Assembly: GCA_964574875.1 (NCBI GenBank)
Contig: CAZNOX010000007.1
Span: 1 to 64,000 of the forward strand
Direction of reading: 5' to 3'
Source of the DNA: DSCS01 sp035391585
GTDB lineage: Bacteria > Macinerneyibacteriota > Macinerneyibacteria > Macinerneyibacteriales > DSCS01
Length of the DNA stretch: 64,000 nt
Shown here: piece after piece, positions 25,433-33,094 of the stretch
How positions within the stretch are numbered: position 1 is the first letter of the stretch
Layout: every line of letters begins with the position of its first letter
Program-made: the position numbers and the translations under genes
The notes under the pieces: generated by a model
The model's input: only the letters and a program-made list of their open reading frames with translations
Databases searched by the model: none
What the model was told of the DNA's origin: nothing

Positions 25433-26233
25433 CTAAAGAGGAAGAAAGGCAGGGATCCAGGTTTCGCTGATCCCGCCGCCTGTCCCTCCTTTTCTGCAAT
25501 AGAGAATACAGCGCGGTGAGGTAAGCGAATACGGATTGCCCCTGAAATCTCCCCTGACATCATAAACGAAGAGTGAGTGCTTTTCAAGCCTGAGGGTGAT
25601 CTCCTTCAGAGAGTAGAGCCGGAGAGTCATGGACATCTCTTTCTTTTCAGAACCGATAACAACCGTTCTTCGGCTTTCCAGCCGGTCGGCAATGGGATTA
25701 TAGGAGTCTTCCGTGATCATGAGGTCATCTCCCTGGCGGTTGAGGAAAGTCCCTTGCCCTCCCCTGGAAAGGATCCAGTCCCTGTTGACGATATCCAGAA
25801 CAAAGATCCCGCCTGAGACCAGGGAACGGCTGATTCCTGCAAGCACCTGTTCGTTTTCCGCATCGGGGAAGTAACCGAAAGAAGTGAACAGGCAAATGGC
25901 CATGTCAAACTCTTTCTCGAAAGGAAGTTTTCTCATATCCATCTCGATGAATTCTGTCTGCAGCTTCTCTTGACGAGCTGTCTCCCGTGCCATTTCAAGA
26001 AAGTCCCGGCTGGTATCGATCCCTGTCACCCGGAACCCTTTCCTGGAGAGGATGTTGCTGTGACGCCCGAAGCCGCAGGCCACATCAAGAAGACGTTCGC
26101 CTGTCCTGCGCGGTGATTTTGAGAGAAGTTCATCCACCTCTCCTGAAGCCTTGTCTTCTTCCAGGAGACTGCGGTAGAATGTCAGATAGACCTTTTTATC
26201 GAAGATGTCTTTAAAATCGAAAGCATAACCCAT
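25433..26233 (-). CDS. SAM-dependent class I methyltransferase
   Basis: This 266-residue protein has a Rossmann-fold methyltransferase core with motif I LLDVACGFGRHSNIL (near residue 50), TGIDTSRDFLEMAR and the acidic loop after FEKEFDMAICLFTSFGYF. The ATG at 26233 has AAAAAGGAGGGG upstream; a longer form lacks this support. The C-terminal beta-rich region is typical of DUF4942-less, small-molecule methyltransferases. The substrate is not evident. It precedes tag, a DNA-repair gene. Confidence 0.85.
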   Translation of the reverse strand: MGYAFDFKDIFDKKVYLTFYRSLLEEDKASGEVDELLSKSPRRTGERLLDVACGFGRHSNILSRKGFRVTGIDTSRDFLEMARETARQEKLQTEFIEMDMRKLPFEKEFDMAICLFTSFGYFPDAENEQVLAGISRSLVSGGIFVLDIVNRDWILSRGGQGTFLNRQGDDLMITEDSYNPIADRLESRRTVVIGSEKKEMSMTLRLYSLKEITLRLEKHSLFVYDVRGDFRGNPYSLTSPRCILYCRKGGTGGGISETWIPAFLPL

Positions 26234-26286
26234 ATCCCCCCTCCTTTTTTTCTGAGACAACCCGGGATGGCCATTTGTGTCATTCA

Positions 26287-26314
26287 TTGAAAATTAACTT
26301 TACCGCGTTATACT
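26287..26314 (+). promoter_or_regulatory. HD-protein promoter
   Basis: TTGAAA (26287-26292) and TATACT (26309-26314) with a 16-bp spacer, upstream of AAAGGAG and the ATG at 26345. Confidence 0.65.
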
Positions 26315-26344
26315 CTTGCCGTAAGATCGACGAAAGGAGTCAAG

Positions 26345-27145
26345 ATGAATAAATCAAAAAAAGAAGAGCTTCTCGAGGAGGAGATCCTCAAGAGCCTGAA
26401 GGGAAAACCCCTGGGAATCGCCGAGTATCTTTTCAATGATCAAGAGACACGGGCACTCCAGGAATATGCCAATGTGGTCTCGATCAAACGCCTGGGTTTC
26501 AATGACCACGGCCCGGTCCATATGAGAAAAGCCGTTTTGAACTCTATTCGCATGGTGGGCCTGCTGACAAAAGCGGGGGTCCAGTTTAACCTCGAAAAAG
26601 AGATGGGGTATTCCCCCGCCGACTCGCTGGCCGCGATCGTCATCGCCGCGCTGCTTCACGATATCGGAATGGGTGTCTCCCGTAATGACCACGAATTTCA
26701 CAGTGCTGTCCTGGCCTCCCCGATCATCACACGGACCTTGTCCCATTTTTATGACGACCCGCTGATCAGGGCCGCTCTTCATTCTCTGATCCTGGAGGGG
26801 ATCACAGGGCATATGGCGACTCATCCGGTTCATTCACTCGAAGCCGGCGTTGTCCTTATCGGAGACGGATGCGACATGGAACGCGGACGAGCCAGGATCA
26901 CCACCATGCTCTCCAAACAGCCGAAAATCGGTGATATCCATCGCTATTCAGCCACGGCCATCAATCACGTGGAGATCAGAGAAGGCAAGGAAAGGCCCAT
27001 ACGGATCGCCGTTGAGATGGAATCCACAACGGGTTTTTTCCAGGTGGAAGAGGTCCTCTACCCCAAGATCAACAACAGTCCCGTAAAAAAATATATCGAG
27101 CTTTATGCCAATAAGACCGGAGAGCCCCCGCTGCGTTACTTATAG
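26345..27145 (+). CDS. HD-domain phosphohydrolase family protein
   Basis: The 266-residue protein carries an HD metal-binding fold with the pattern H...HD...D: GPVHMRKAVL, ALLHDIGMGVSRNDH and GDGCDMERGRARI. HD proteins hydrolyse nucleotides or cyclic nucleotides; the extended DHEFH segment suggests a second metal ligand set. The C-terminal part (RIAVEMESTTGFFQVEEVL) has a beta-rich, RNA/ligand-like region with no known domain. It stands alone between divergent and convergent genes, with a promoter and AAAGGAG. The substrate is unknown. Confidence 0.82.
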   Translation: MNKSKKEELLEEEILKSLKGKPLGIAEYLFNDQETRALQEYANVVSIKRLGFNDHGPVHMRKAVLNSIRMVGLLTKAGVQFNLEKEMGYSPADSLAAIVIAALLHDIGMGVSRNDHEFHSAVLASPIITRTLSHFYDDPLIRAALHSLILEGITGHMATHPVHSLEAGVVLIGDGCDMERGRARITTMLSKQPKIGDIHRYSATAINHVEIREGKERPIRIAVEMESTTGFFQVEEVLYPKINNSPVKKYIELYANKTGEPPLRYL

Positions 27146-28368
27146 GTATATCCCGTCATCCTGAGCATCCCGGCATACCCCATGCTTACCGCCTGGTTCC
27201 GGATCCGGTCCCGTGTTCCGCGGAAATGAAAACGATCCACAGCCATATGTCCCCGGACATAGGTTCCGATAAAAGTCAGCCCCACGGGTTTTTCAGGAGT
27301 TCCCCCTGCCGGGCCGGCGATTCCTGTAAAGGAGAGGGCCGTTTCTGCTCCAGTGACCCTCACAATCCCTTCCACCATTTCCCGGGCTGTCTCTTCTGAA
27401 ACAGCTCCATGGGCAGCAAGCGTCTCTTGACTCACTTCCAGGCATCTCTCTTTCATCACATTGTCATACGCCACGATGCTTCCTAAGAATATAAGAGATG
27501 CCCCTGGCAGCGATACCAGCCTCTCCCCGGCTAATCCTCCGGTGAGAGATTCAGCAAAAGCCGTGGTGAGCTGTTGTCTTTCCAGCTCCTGAAAGAGGAC
27601 TCGGGTGAGCGAGGGCCCTGAAAACAGGAAGAGGGAGGGGTCGGACCGCAAAAGTCCTTCCAGATGTCTTTTTCGTAAAAAGAACTCTTTCTCCGTGAGG
27701 GTCCTGTTATGGAGATGGATCTCCACCCACCCCTGGCTGTTATAATAGTATCCGGTGCGGATTCCGTGAAGGCCCGCCTCTTCGGCGATCCGGGCCACCT
27801 GGCTTTCTCCTCCCCCCGCCACACCCACGATGGCATTGAGGACAGGCTCGGGGCCCTTTCCCCGGATCAGAGGGAGAATATCTCTGAGAAACATGGGCCT
27901 GTTCTCTGCAGGAGGGCCCGGGAGGAGAAGGATGATCCTCCCGTCCTCTTCATAAATCTGGCCTGGAGCTGTTCCGTTGCTGTTTTTTACGGGAACGGCA
28001 CCCTCGATGATCTCGGCCTGTTTTTTATTGGACGGAGGAATGGGCCGCCCGCTTTTTTTGAAACGCTCTTTGATCTCATCCCACACCTCTTCCCGATACA
28101 ACAGCTTTTTTTTGAGATAGGAAGCCACGCCTTCCCGTGTCACATCATCTTCTGTGGGCCCCAATCCTCCGGTAATGAGGATCAGGTCCACATCGTTGAG
28201 CCTGAAAAGAGCTTGTTCAATAGACTCTACCGAATCCCCGGCCACCTGTCCTTCGATAAACTCCCAGCCCAGGGGAGAGAGGATCCGTGCGAACCATCCG
28301 GCATTGGTATCCGTCGTCAAGCCCCGGAGGATCTCGTCACCCACTGAAAGAAATGCGCATCGTTTCAT
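27136..28368 (-). CDS. cinA: CinA-family protein (competence/damage-inducible, NMN deamidase type)
   Basis: The 410-residue protein has an N-terminal MoaB/MogA-like domain (FLSVGDEILRG, ITGGLGPTEDD) and a C-terminal CinA domain (AESLTGGLAG near residue 255, FLGSIVAYDN, ITGIAGPAGGTPEKPVG). The C-terminal family includes NMN deamidases and the N-terminal domain has ADP-ribose pyrophosphatase activity in some relatives. The gene overlaps the HD gene at the 3' end by 10 bp. It has its own promoter. Confidence 0.88.
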   Translation of the reverse strand: MKRCAFLSVGDEILRGLTTDTNAGWFARILSPLGWEFIEGQVAGDSVESIEQALFRLNDVDLILITGGLGPTEDDVTREGVASYLKKKLLYREEVWDEIKERFKKSGRPIPPSNKKQAEIIEGAVPVKNSNGTAPGQIYEEDGRIILLLPGPPAENRPMFLRDILPLIRGKGPEPVLNAIVGVAGGGESQVARIAEEAGLHGIRTGYYYNSQGWVEIHLHNRTLTEKEFFLRKRHLEGLLRSDPSLFLFSGPSLTRVLFQELERQQLTTAFAESLTGGLAGERLVSLPGASLIFLGSIVAYDNVMKERCLEVSQETLAAHGAVSEETAREMVEGIVRVTGAETALSFTGIAGPAGGTPEKPVGLTFIGTYVRGHMAVDRFHFRGTRDRIRNQAVSMGYAGMLRMTGYTYK

Positions 28369-28393
28369 TACGAGTCCTTTCTGTCGTCTCTCA

Positions 28394-28421
28394 AGTCTAT
28401 GTCTTTCTTCATGATTTTCAA
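28394..28421 (-). promoter_or_regulatory. cinA promoter
   Basis: TTGAAA (28416-28421) and TAGACT (28394-28399) with a 16-bp spacer on the minus strand, upstream of AAAGGAC and the cinA ATG. Confidence 0.5.
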
Positions 28422-28423
28422 TA

Positions 28424-28455
28424 GAAAAGCGGGAAGAGGCTGCGCCCCCTCCCGC
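28424..28455 (-). terminator. Intrinsic terminator of the DUF5916 gene
   Basis: A GC-rich stem (GCGGGA...TCCCGC, 28429-28455) with a short loop is followed on the minus strand by TTTTC. It lies directly after the DUF5916 stop and just before the cinA promoter. Confidence 0.6.
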
Positions 28456-28465
28456 AATGTGCGGA

Positions 28466-30610
28466 TCAGATCAGATCCAGGGTATAGGAGAGTTTCATAA
28501 ACCAGCTCTTTGTCCGGCTCTCTTCAAGAGGAAAAAGAGGAAGAGAGGTCTCCCCGTGTCCATACCTGTATCCGGTGGAGAGGGAGAGGAGGGAGCTGGG
28601 CTGATAGACGAAGAGAGGATAGAGGTAGTACTCCACGCGGTCAGGCATGGATGCCTCATCCATATCCACTTTCATCCTCTGATACTCCAGGCGGATCCAG
28701 AAAAACCGGTTGAACTGGACTTTCATTCCCAGGCCGAAGATATCGGCGCTGTATTTCTCCTCCATATGGCTGCTCACAAGACGTCCGAACGCCTGGAACA
28801 TCCGGTTGGGGCGGATGGAAAAATCTCCTTCCAGATGGGTAAAGGGACAGATCTCCGGAGCAGACATATCATACCAAAGCTGGTCGCCAAAGCCGTAGAA
28901 GAGACTTCCCCCGATCCAGCGGAAGGTATTGGACTGGATCCAGAACCCGTTAAACCTCTGCCGGTAATAAGAGCCGTTAAAATACTCGTTTTTATACTCG
29001 GCCGAGATCCTGGCTCTCAGGTTTCTGTCAAAGCCGAAGGTGATGTAGGGCTCGAAAACAGACTCCAGGCGCCGGCTGTGGTCCCAATCCGTCTTGATAT
29101 ATCCCGACATGGAGATATCGGCGAATTTAAAAAAGAGATCATCTCTTCCCGGACGGGCGACCATTCTGTTGATGCTGTAATAACGGTGGAATCCCGTTTC
29201 GGGGATGAATCCCATATCAGCTCGGAAATCAGGGCCCACAGCCATGGTATTCAGTTCAAAGTGCCAGATATCATCATCGAATGTCATCTCCGAATAGTAG
29301 GCCGGTGAAGAGATCGCCCCATCTTCTGTCTCTGTCCGGGACCAGACAGCCTGATGATGCGTATGGAAACCGTTTTCAAAACGGTAATTGGCTTCAAGGC
29401 TGGCGACGCCGTTGATCCTGCCGTCGAAGGAGCGCATGCTCACAGCGCCTCTCATATCACCGTCTGCCCCGAAGTTATACTTATAGGATGAAAATCCCCA
29501 GAGGGCATCCTCTTCTCCCGTAGCGCCGAACCGCTCTCCCGGAGCATCCTCATCCAGAGCAGCCATGGCGAACAAGGCATTGGACCCGCGGTTATAGGAG
29601 ACTTTCGCCCCCCACAGAGGATTGACGATGCTCCTCGTATGGTAAATATTGATGGGCCCGTTGAACGGATTGGTCTCTTCCAGAAAGAACGGCCTTTTTT
29701 CTTCGAAAAAGAGGGGATACTTGTTGTTCACATCCACCTGAAAGAGATCCGATTCCACCGTGCTGTAATCGGGATTATAGGTCGCTTTTAATGTCATCTG
29801 CGATGTGGGCTCATAGATCAGGTTCAGTTCCCCGCTGAAATCATCCTCTTTCTGTTCCCCTCCTCTCATAAGGTCTTCACTGACGGATGTCACTCCTGTC
29901 ACTCCCGGAATCAGGATCAGGTTGCCCCGGGAAGGGACTCCGGAGAAGACAGCGTCATTGAAATTTTTATAATAGTTGACTTCTCCGCGGTCAAAGACCC
30001 TGGAGCTGAGTTCCTCACTCTTTTCCGGGATGTAACGGCGGATCAGGACGCCCCAGGAGACCTCGTCCCCGCTGGCATACTTGATACTGTTGAAGGGGAT
30101 GGCCACTTCCACGGTGTACCCCCAGTCATAGGTCTTTCCCTTTGACTGAAAATAGATATCGTTTGAAAAGTCCATCTGATGATATCCGGTAATGATCCCG
30201 TCTCCCTGCTCGCCATAGGGGTTCACAATAAAAAAGTAGGCTTTATCCCGTGTGTGAAAAGAATCCAGATAGATATGGATCCGATCCACATCATCCATCT
30301 CATCGCGGCTGCAGTGGTGGAGACGCATGGTATCGATATTCTGATAATAACACTTGGCCCCGATATAGATGTTCTGGTCATCGCTTGCCATAAAGATCTC
30401 TGTCTTTTCGGTGGGTTCCGTATTGTTTCCGGGAGAGGTCTGAAGCATCTCTCCGGTGCTGAAAGCCCCATCCCATTCCTCCGCTGTAATCGTTCCGTCG
30501 ATTTCCGGGGCTTGAACAATCTTCGGGATCCTCCATTCCCGGGCATAGGCGCACCATAAGGAAGACACGGCAAGGATCACAAGAAAAAAGACGATTATCA
30601 GACGTTTCAT
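28466..30610 (-). CDS. Secreted CBM9-like/DUF5916 outer-membrane family protein
   Basis: The 714-residue protein has a signal peptide (VFFLVILAVSSLWCAYA), then a CBM9-like domain (PEIDGTITAEEWDGA, SDDQNIYIGAKCYY, near residues 35-180), then a long beta-rich tail of DUF5916 type that fits an outer-membrane barrel (NPDYSTVESD near 260-330). CBM9-type proteins with this tail are thought to be involved in carbohydrate or organic-ligand handling at the outer membrane. The ATG at 30610 lies 5 bp after GGAGG; the ATG three bases upstream is too close to it. Confidence 0.8.
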   Translation of the reverse strand: MKRLIIVFFLVILAVSSLWCAYAREWRIPKIVQAPEIDGTITAEEWDGAFSTGEMLQTSPGNNTEPTEKTEIFMASDDQNIYIGAKCYYQNIDTMRLHHCSRDEMDDVDRIHIYLDSFHTRDKAYFFIVNPYGEQGDGIITGYHQMDFSNDIYFQSKGKTYDWGYTVEVAIPFNSIKYASGDEVSWGVLIRRYIPEKSEELSSRVFDRGEVNYYKNFNDAVFSGVPSRGNLILIPGVTGVTSVSEDLMRGGEQKEDDFSGELNLIYEPTSQMTLKATYNPDYSTVESDLFQVDVNNKYPLFFEEKRPFFLEETNPFNGPINIYHTRSIVNPLWGAKVSYNRGSNALFAMAALDEDAPGERFGATGEEDALWGFSSYKYNFGADGDMRGAVSMRSFDGRINGVASLEANYRFENGFHTHHQAVWSRTETEDGAISSPAYYSEMTFDDDIWHFELNTMAVGPDFRADMGFIPETGFHRYYSINRMVARPGRDDLFFKFADISMSGYIKTDWDHSRRLESVFEPYITFGFDRNLRARISAEYKNEYFNGSYYRQRFNGFWIQSNTFRWIGGSLFYGFGDQLWYDMSAPEICPFTHLEGDFSIRPNRMFQAFGRLVSSHMEEKYSADIFGLGMKVQFNRFFWIRLEYQRMKVDMDEASMPDRVEYYLYPLFVYQPSSLLSLSTGYRYGHGETSLPLFPLEESRTKSWFMKLSYTLDLI

Positions 30611-30624
30611 CATGACCTCCTGTC

Positions 30625-30822
30625 TCACTCCATCGTTTCGGGAGGGATAATGATCCAGGCGATGATATAGGCCAGGATCCCCGCCCCTCCGAAAAAGACG
30701 GAGACAACACAGAGGATCCGGATAATATTGGGGTCGATACTGAAGTATTCACCCAATCCTCCGCAGACTCCTCCTATCATCTTGTTTTTATTCGACCGGA
30801 ATATTTTTTTATAATCACTCAT
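30625..30822 (-). CDS. PspC-domain small membrane protein
   Basis: A 65-residue protein with the PspC domain. The pattern is MIGGVCGGLGEYFSID followed by one or two hydrophobic helices (RILCVVSVFFGGAGILAYIIAW). PspC-like proteins often sense membrane stress. AGGAGGATCG precedes the ATG. It lies 14 bp upstream of the DUF5916 gene and 9 bp after the SDR gene, on the same strand. Confidence 0.85.
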   Translation of the reverse strand: MSDYKKIFRSNKNKMIGGVCGGLGEYFSIDPNIIRILCVVSVFFGGAGILAYIIAWIIIPPETME

Positions 30823-30831
30823 CGATCCTCC

Positions 30832-31590
30832 TTACTTGGCTAGTATCCCGCCGTCCACAGCGAGAAGATGGCCCGTGATATAGGACGAGTCGTCTGAAGC
30901 CAGCCAGAGGACAGCTTCGGCCACCTCTTCAGCTTCACCGATACGCCCCAGAGGCTCCACCCTGGAGACCCAGGCGTCGTAGTCCTCTTTTCTGTCGCGG
31001 TCTTTATCCGTCATAGGTGTCCTGATCAATCCGGGCGAGACCCCGTTGATACGGATCCCCGCGTGAGCATACTCCATAGCAGCGGCTTTCGTGAGTCCTG
31101 CTGCCCCGTGTTTACTCGCGATATAAGCCGGAGCTCCGGGATATCCCCGGTGTCCGGATACAGAGATATTGTTGATAATAGAGCCCTTCTGCTTTTTCAT
31201 CATGAGAGGCAGCTCAGCTTTCATGGAGTAGAAAAGGCCGGAAAGGTTGATCTGCAAGACACGCTCCCAGTTGTCCAGGGAGCAATCCAGGATCCTCCCG
31301 GGTTCTCCGTCGATACCGGCGTTGTTGAAGGCGACATCAAGGCCGCCGTATTTTTTTTCAATGCCTTCGATGAGGGAAAAGAGAGCATCGGGTGAGGAGA
31401 CATCGGAAGAGACAAACTCGGCCCGGGCCTTCTCTCTGTGCATCTCATTCTCCAGCTCACTTCCCGGCTCCCTCCGCCTTCCTGTAAAGATGACATGAGC
31501 TCCTTCACGGGCAAAAAGCCTCACGGCTGCGCGGCCGATCCCTGTTGTTCCACCTGTGACGAGGACGACTTTCTCCTGAAACCGGTTCAT
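30832..31590 (-). CDS. SDR-family oxidoreductase
   Basis: The 252-residue short-chain dehydrogenase uses NAD(P)H. The nucleotide-binding motif is VTGGTTGIG near residue 12, then NNAG at about 85, and the catalytic set is Ser in ISVSGH, Tyr in APAYIASK and the Lys four residues later. The ATG at 31590 follows AAAAGGGGG; upstream ATGs are in the promoter region of the divergent gene. It resembles glucose/3-oxoacyl type SDRs, but the substrate is unknown. Confidence 0.85.
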   Translation of the reverse strand: MNRFQEKVVLVTGGTTGIGRAAVRLFAREGAHVIFTGRRREPGSELENEMHREKARAEFVSSDVSSPDALFSLIEGIEKKYGGLDVAFNNAGIDGEPGRILDCSLDNWERVLQINLSGLFYSMKAELPLMMKKQKGSIINNISVSGHRGYPGAPAYIASKHGAAGLTKAAAMEYAHAGIRINGVSPGLIRTPMTDKDRDRKEDYDAWVSRVEPLGRIGEAEEVAEAVLWLASDDSSYITGHLLAVDGGILAK

Positions 31591-31647
31591 GCTTCCCCCT
31601 TTTTTCATAATAAGACACCTCTTTTTTACGCTTTGTTTCATTCTTTC

Positions 31648-31676
31648 TGGTCACTTTTGCTGTTTTGGCTTATAAT
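31648..31676 (+). promoter_or_regulatory. Promoter giving a leaderless threonine-synthase-like mRNA
   Basis: TGGTCA (31648-31653) and TATAAT (31671-31676) with a 17-bp spacer. The ATG at 31683 follows the -10 after only 6 bases, so the expected transcription start is at the ATG. Confidence 0.6.
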
Positions 31677-31682
31677 CGCCTT

Positions 31683-32894
31683 ATGGACAAGAAACCCTTT
31701 CTCCGTTCCCTTGACGGGAAAGAGCATTTCCCTCTGGACAGTCTTGCCGAATACTCGTCCGCGGGTTCACCGCTGGAGTGCGTTATCCCCGGGATCAGTG
31801 AAAAAAAGATCCGCAGGGGACAAACCGTCTGGGAACGTTTCAGGGACTTTTTCCCTCTGGCCCCCCTGGATATGTCTCTCTCTCTGGGTGAAGGAGAGAC
31901 GCCCTATCTTGAAGCAACGGATTCGATGAAGAGATGGACGGGACTCCCCCGCCTTTATCTGAAAAACGAGACGGTCAATCCCACATGGAGCTTTAAAGAC
32001 CGGGGCTCTTTTTTTTGCGTCCAGGCCTCACGTCTTTGGGGAGAACAGCGTTGCGCGACGATATCCACAGGAAATATGGGCCATTCCATGGCTGCTTACG
32101 GACGAAGGGCCGGGCTTGAGACCCTGATCTTTATTCCCCGGGGAACACCTGACGAAAAGATCCTCCCCATGATCCTTCATCATGGGGAGGTCATCACCCT
32201 GAAAGGAGACACCTTCTCACACCTGAAGCAGCAAGTCCTTTCCCTCACCCGAAAATACGGACTGAGAACGGTCACGGGAAACGGGCCACATCGTATCGAA
32301 GGCTACAAGACCCTCTCTTTTGAGCTCCTGGAACAGTGCAAAGGAGCTTTGCCCGACTATCTTGCTCTTCCGGTATCAGCCACCGGACACGCCCGAGGTT
32401 TGCATAAAGGGTTCAGAGAACTTCAGAAAGCCGGTCTCATCACCCGGGTCCCCCGGCTGATCCTTGTCCAGGCAGCCAATAACGCCCCCCTGGCGCTTCC
32501 TCTGAAAACAAACAGCCGCCATGTGATCCCCTTCTCGGATTTTACAACAGTGGCCTCTGCCCTGACCACTGGAGACCCTCCCGGAGGACAGGCCTTTCTC
32601 CGCATGGCCCTGGACAACAGGTGGCTGGGGGAGACGGTCTCTGAGGAGGAGATCCTCGAAGGGATTTCCTGTCTGGCCTCTGAAGGGATCTATGCAGAAG
32701 CATCATCAGCCACAGTGATCGCTGCTCTCCACACTCTTGTGAAGAAGAAAACCCTCGATCCTTCTGCCACAGTGGCCGCTGTCATCACAGGAAGCGGATT
32801 AAAAAACAGCCCGTCTCTCTTTCCCCGCGGCCCGCTCTCCCGGGAAATGGACATCAATGAGCTCGGCTCCTTCCTGAAAGCCTCATCTCATTAA
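31683..32894 (+). CDS. Threonine-synthase-like PLP enzyme
   Basis: The 403-residue protein is a fold-type II PLP enzyme. The PLP lysine is in NPTWSFKDRG near residue 104, the SGN-type loop appears as ISTGNMGHSM, and the GSG segment near the C-terminus is ITGSGLK. It matches ThrC-type threonine synthases or closely related threonine deaminase-like enzymes; no hom/thrB neighbours are seen. The ATG at 31683 has no ribosome binding site and sits 6 bp after a TATAAT box, so translation is probably leaderless. The stop overlaps copZ by 4 bp. Confidence 0.78.
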   Translation: MDKKPFLRSLDGKEHFPLDSLAEYSSAGSPLECVIPGISEKKIRRGQTVWERFRDFFPLAPLDMSLSLGEGETPYLEATDSMKRWTGLPRLYLKNETVNPTWSFKDRGSFFCVQASRLWGEQRCATISTGNMGHSMAAYGRRAGLETLIFIPRGTPDEKILPMILHHGEVITLKGDTFSHLKQQVLSLTRKYGLRTVTGNGPHRIEGYKTLSFELLEQCKGALPDYLALPVSATGHARGLHKGFRELQKAGLITRVPRLILVQAANNAPLALPLKTNSRHVIPFSDFTTVASALTTGDPPGGQAFLRMALDNRWLGETVSEEEILEGISCLASEGIYAEASSATVIAALHTLVKKKTLDPSATVAAVITGSGLKNSPSLFPRGPLSREMDINELGSFLKASSH

Positions 32895-33094
32895 GACTCG
32901 ACGAAATATCCCTCGTCTTCCACAGAGGCCCTGATCGAGTCTTTGCTCATCTCCCCTGTGCCCGTGATCTCCACGCGGCCTGACTCAAGATCGACAAAGA
33001 CGCTCTCCACACCGGGAAGCCGCTCAATGGCTTTTTCGACGGCCATGACACAATGGCGGCAGGTCATTCCCCTGACAACGATTGTCTCTTTCAT
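32891..33094 (-). CDS. copZ: CopZ-like copper chaperone
   Basis: A 67-residue HMA-domain protein with the metal-binding motif MTCRHC near residues 10-15. It carries Cu(I) to copper ATPases or the CsoR repressor. The start overlaps the copA stop by 4 bp, making it the last gene of the copper operon. The 3' end overlaps the threonine-synthase-like gene in the opposite direction. Confidence 0.9.
   Translation of the reverse strand: MKETIVVRGMTCRHCVMAVEKAIERLPGVESVFVDLESGRVEITGTGEMSKDSIRASVEDEGYFVES

Noticed and set aside
28457..29308. 283-codon open frame opposite the DUF5916 gene
   Set aside because: It is a shadow of the barrel protein; no start signal or homologous pattern.
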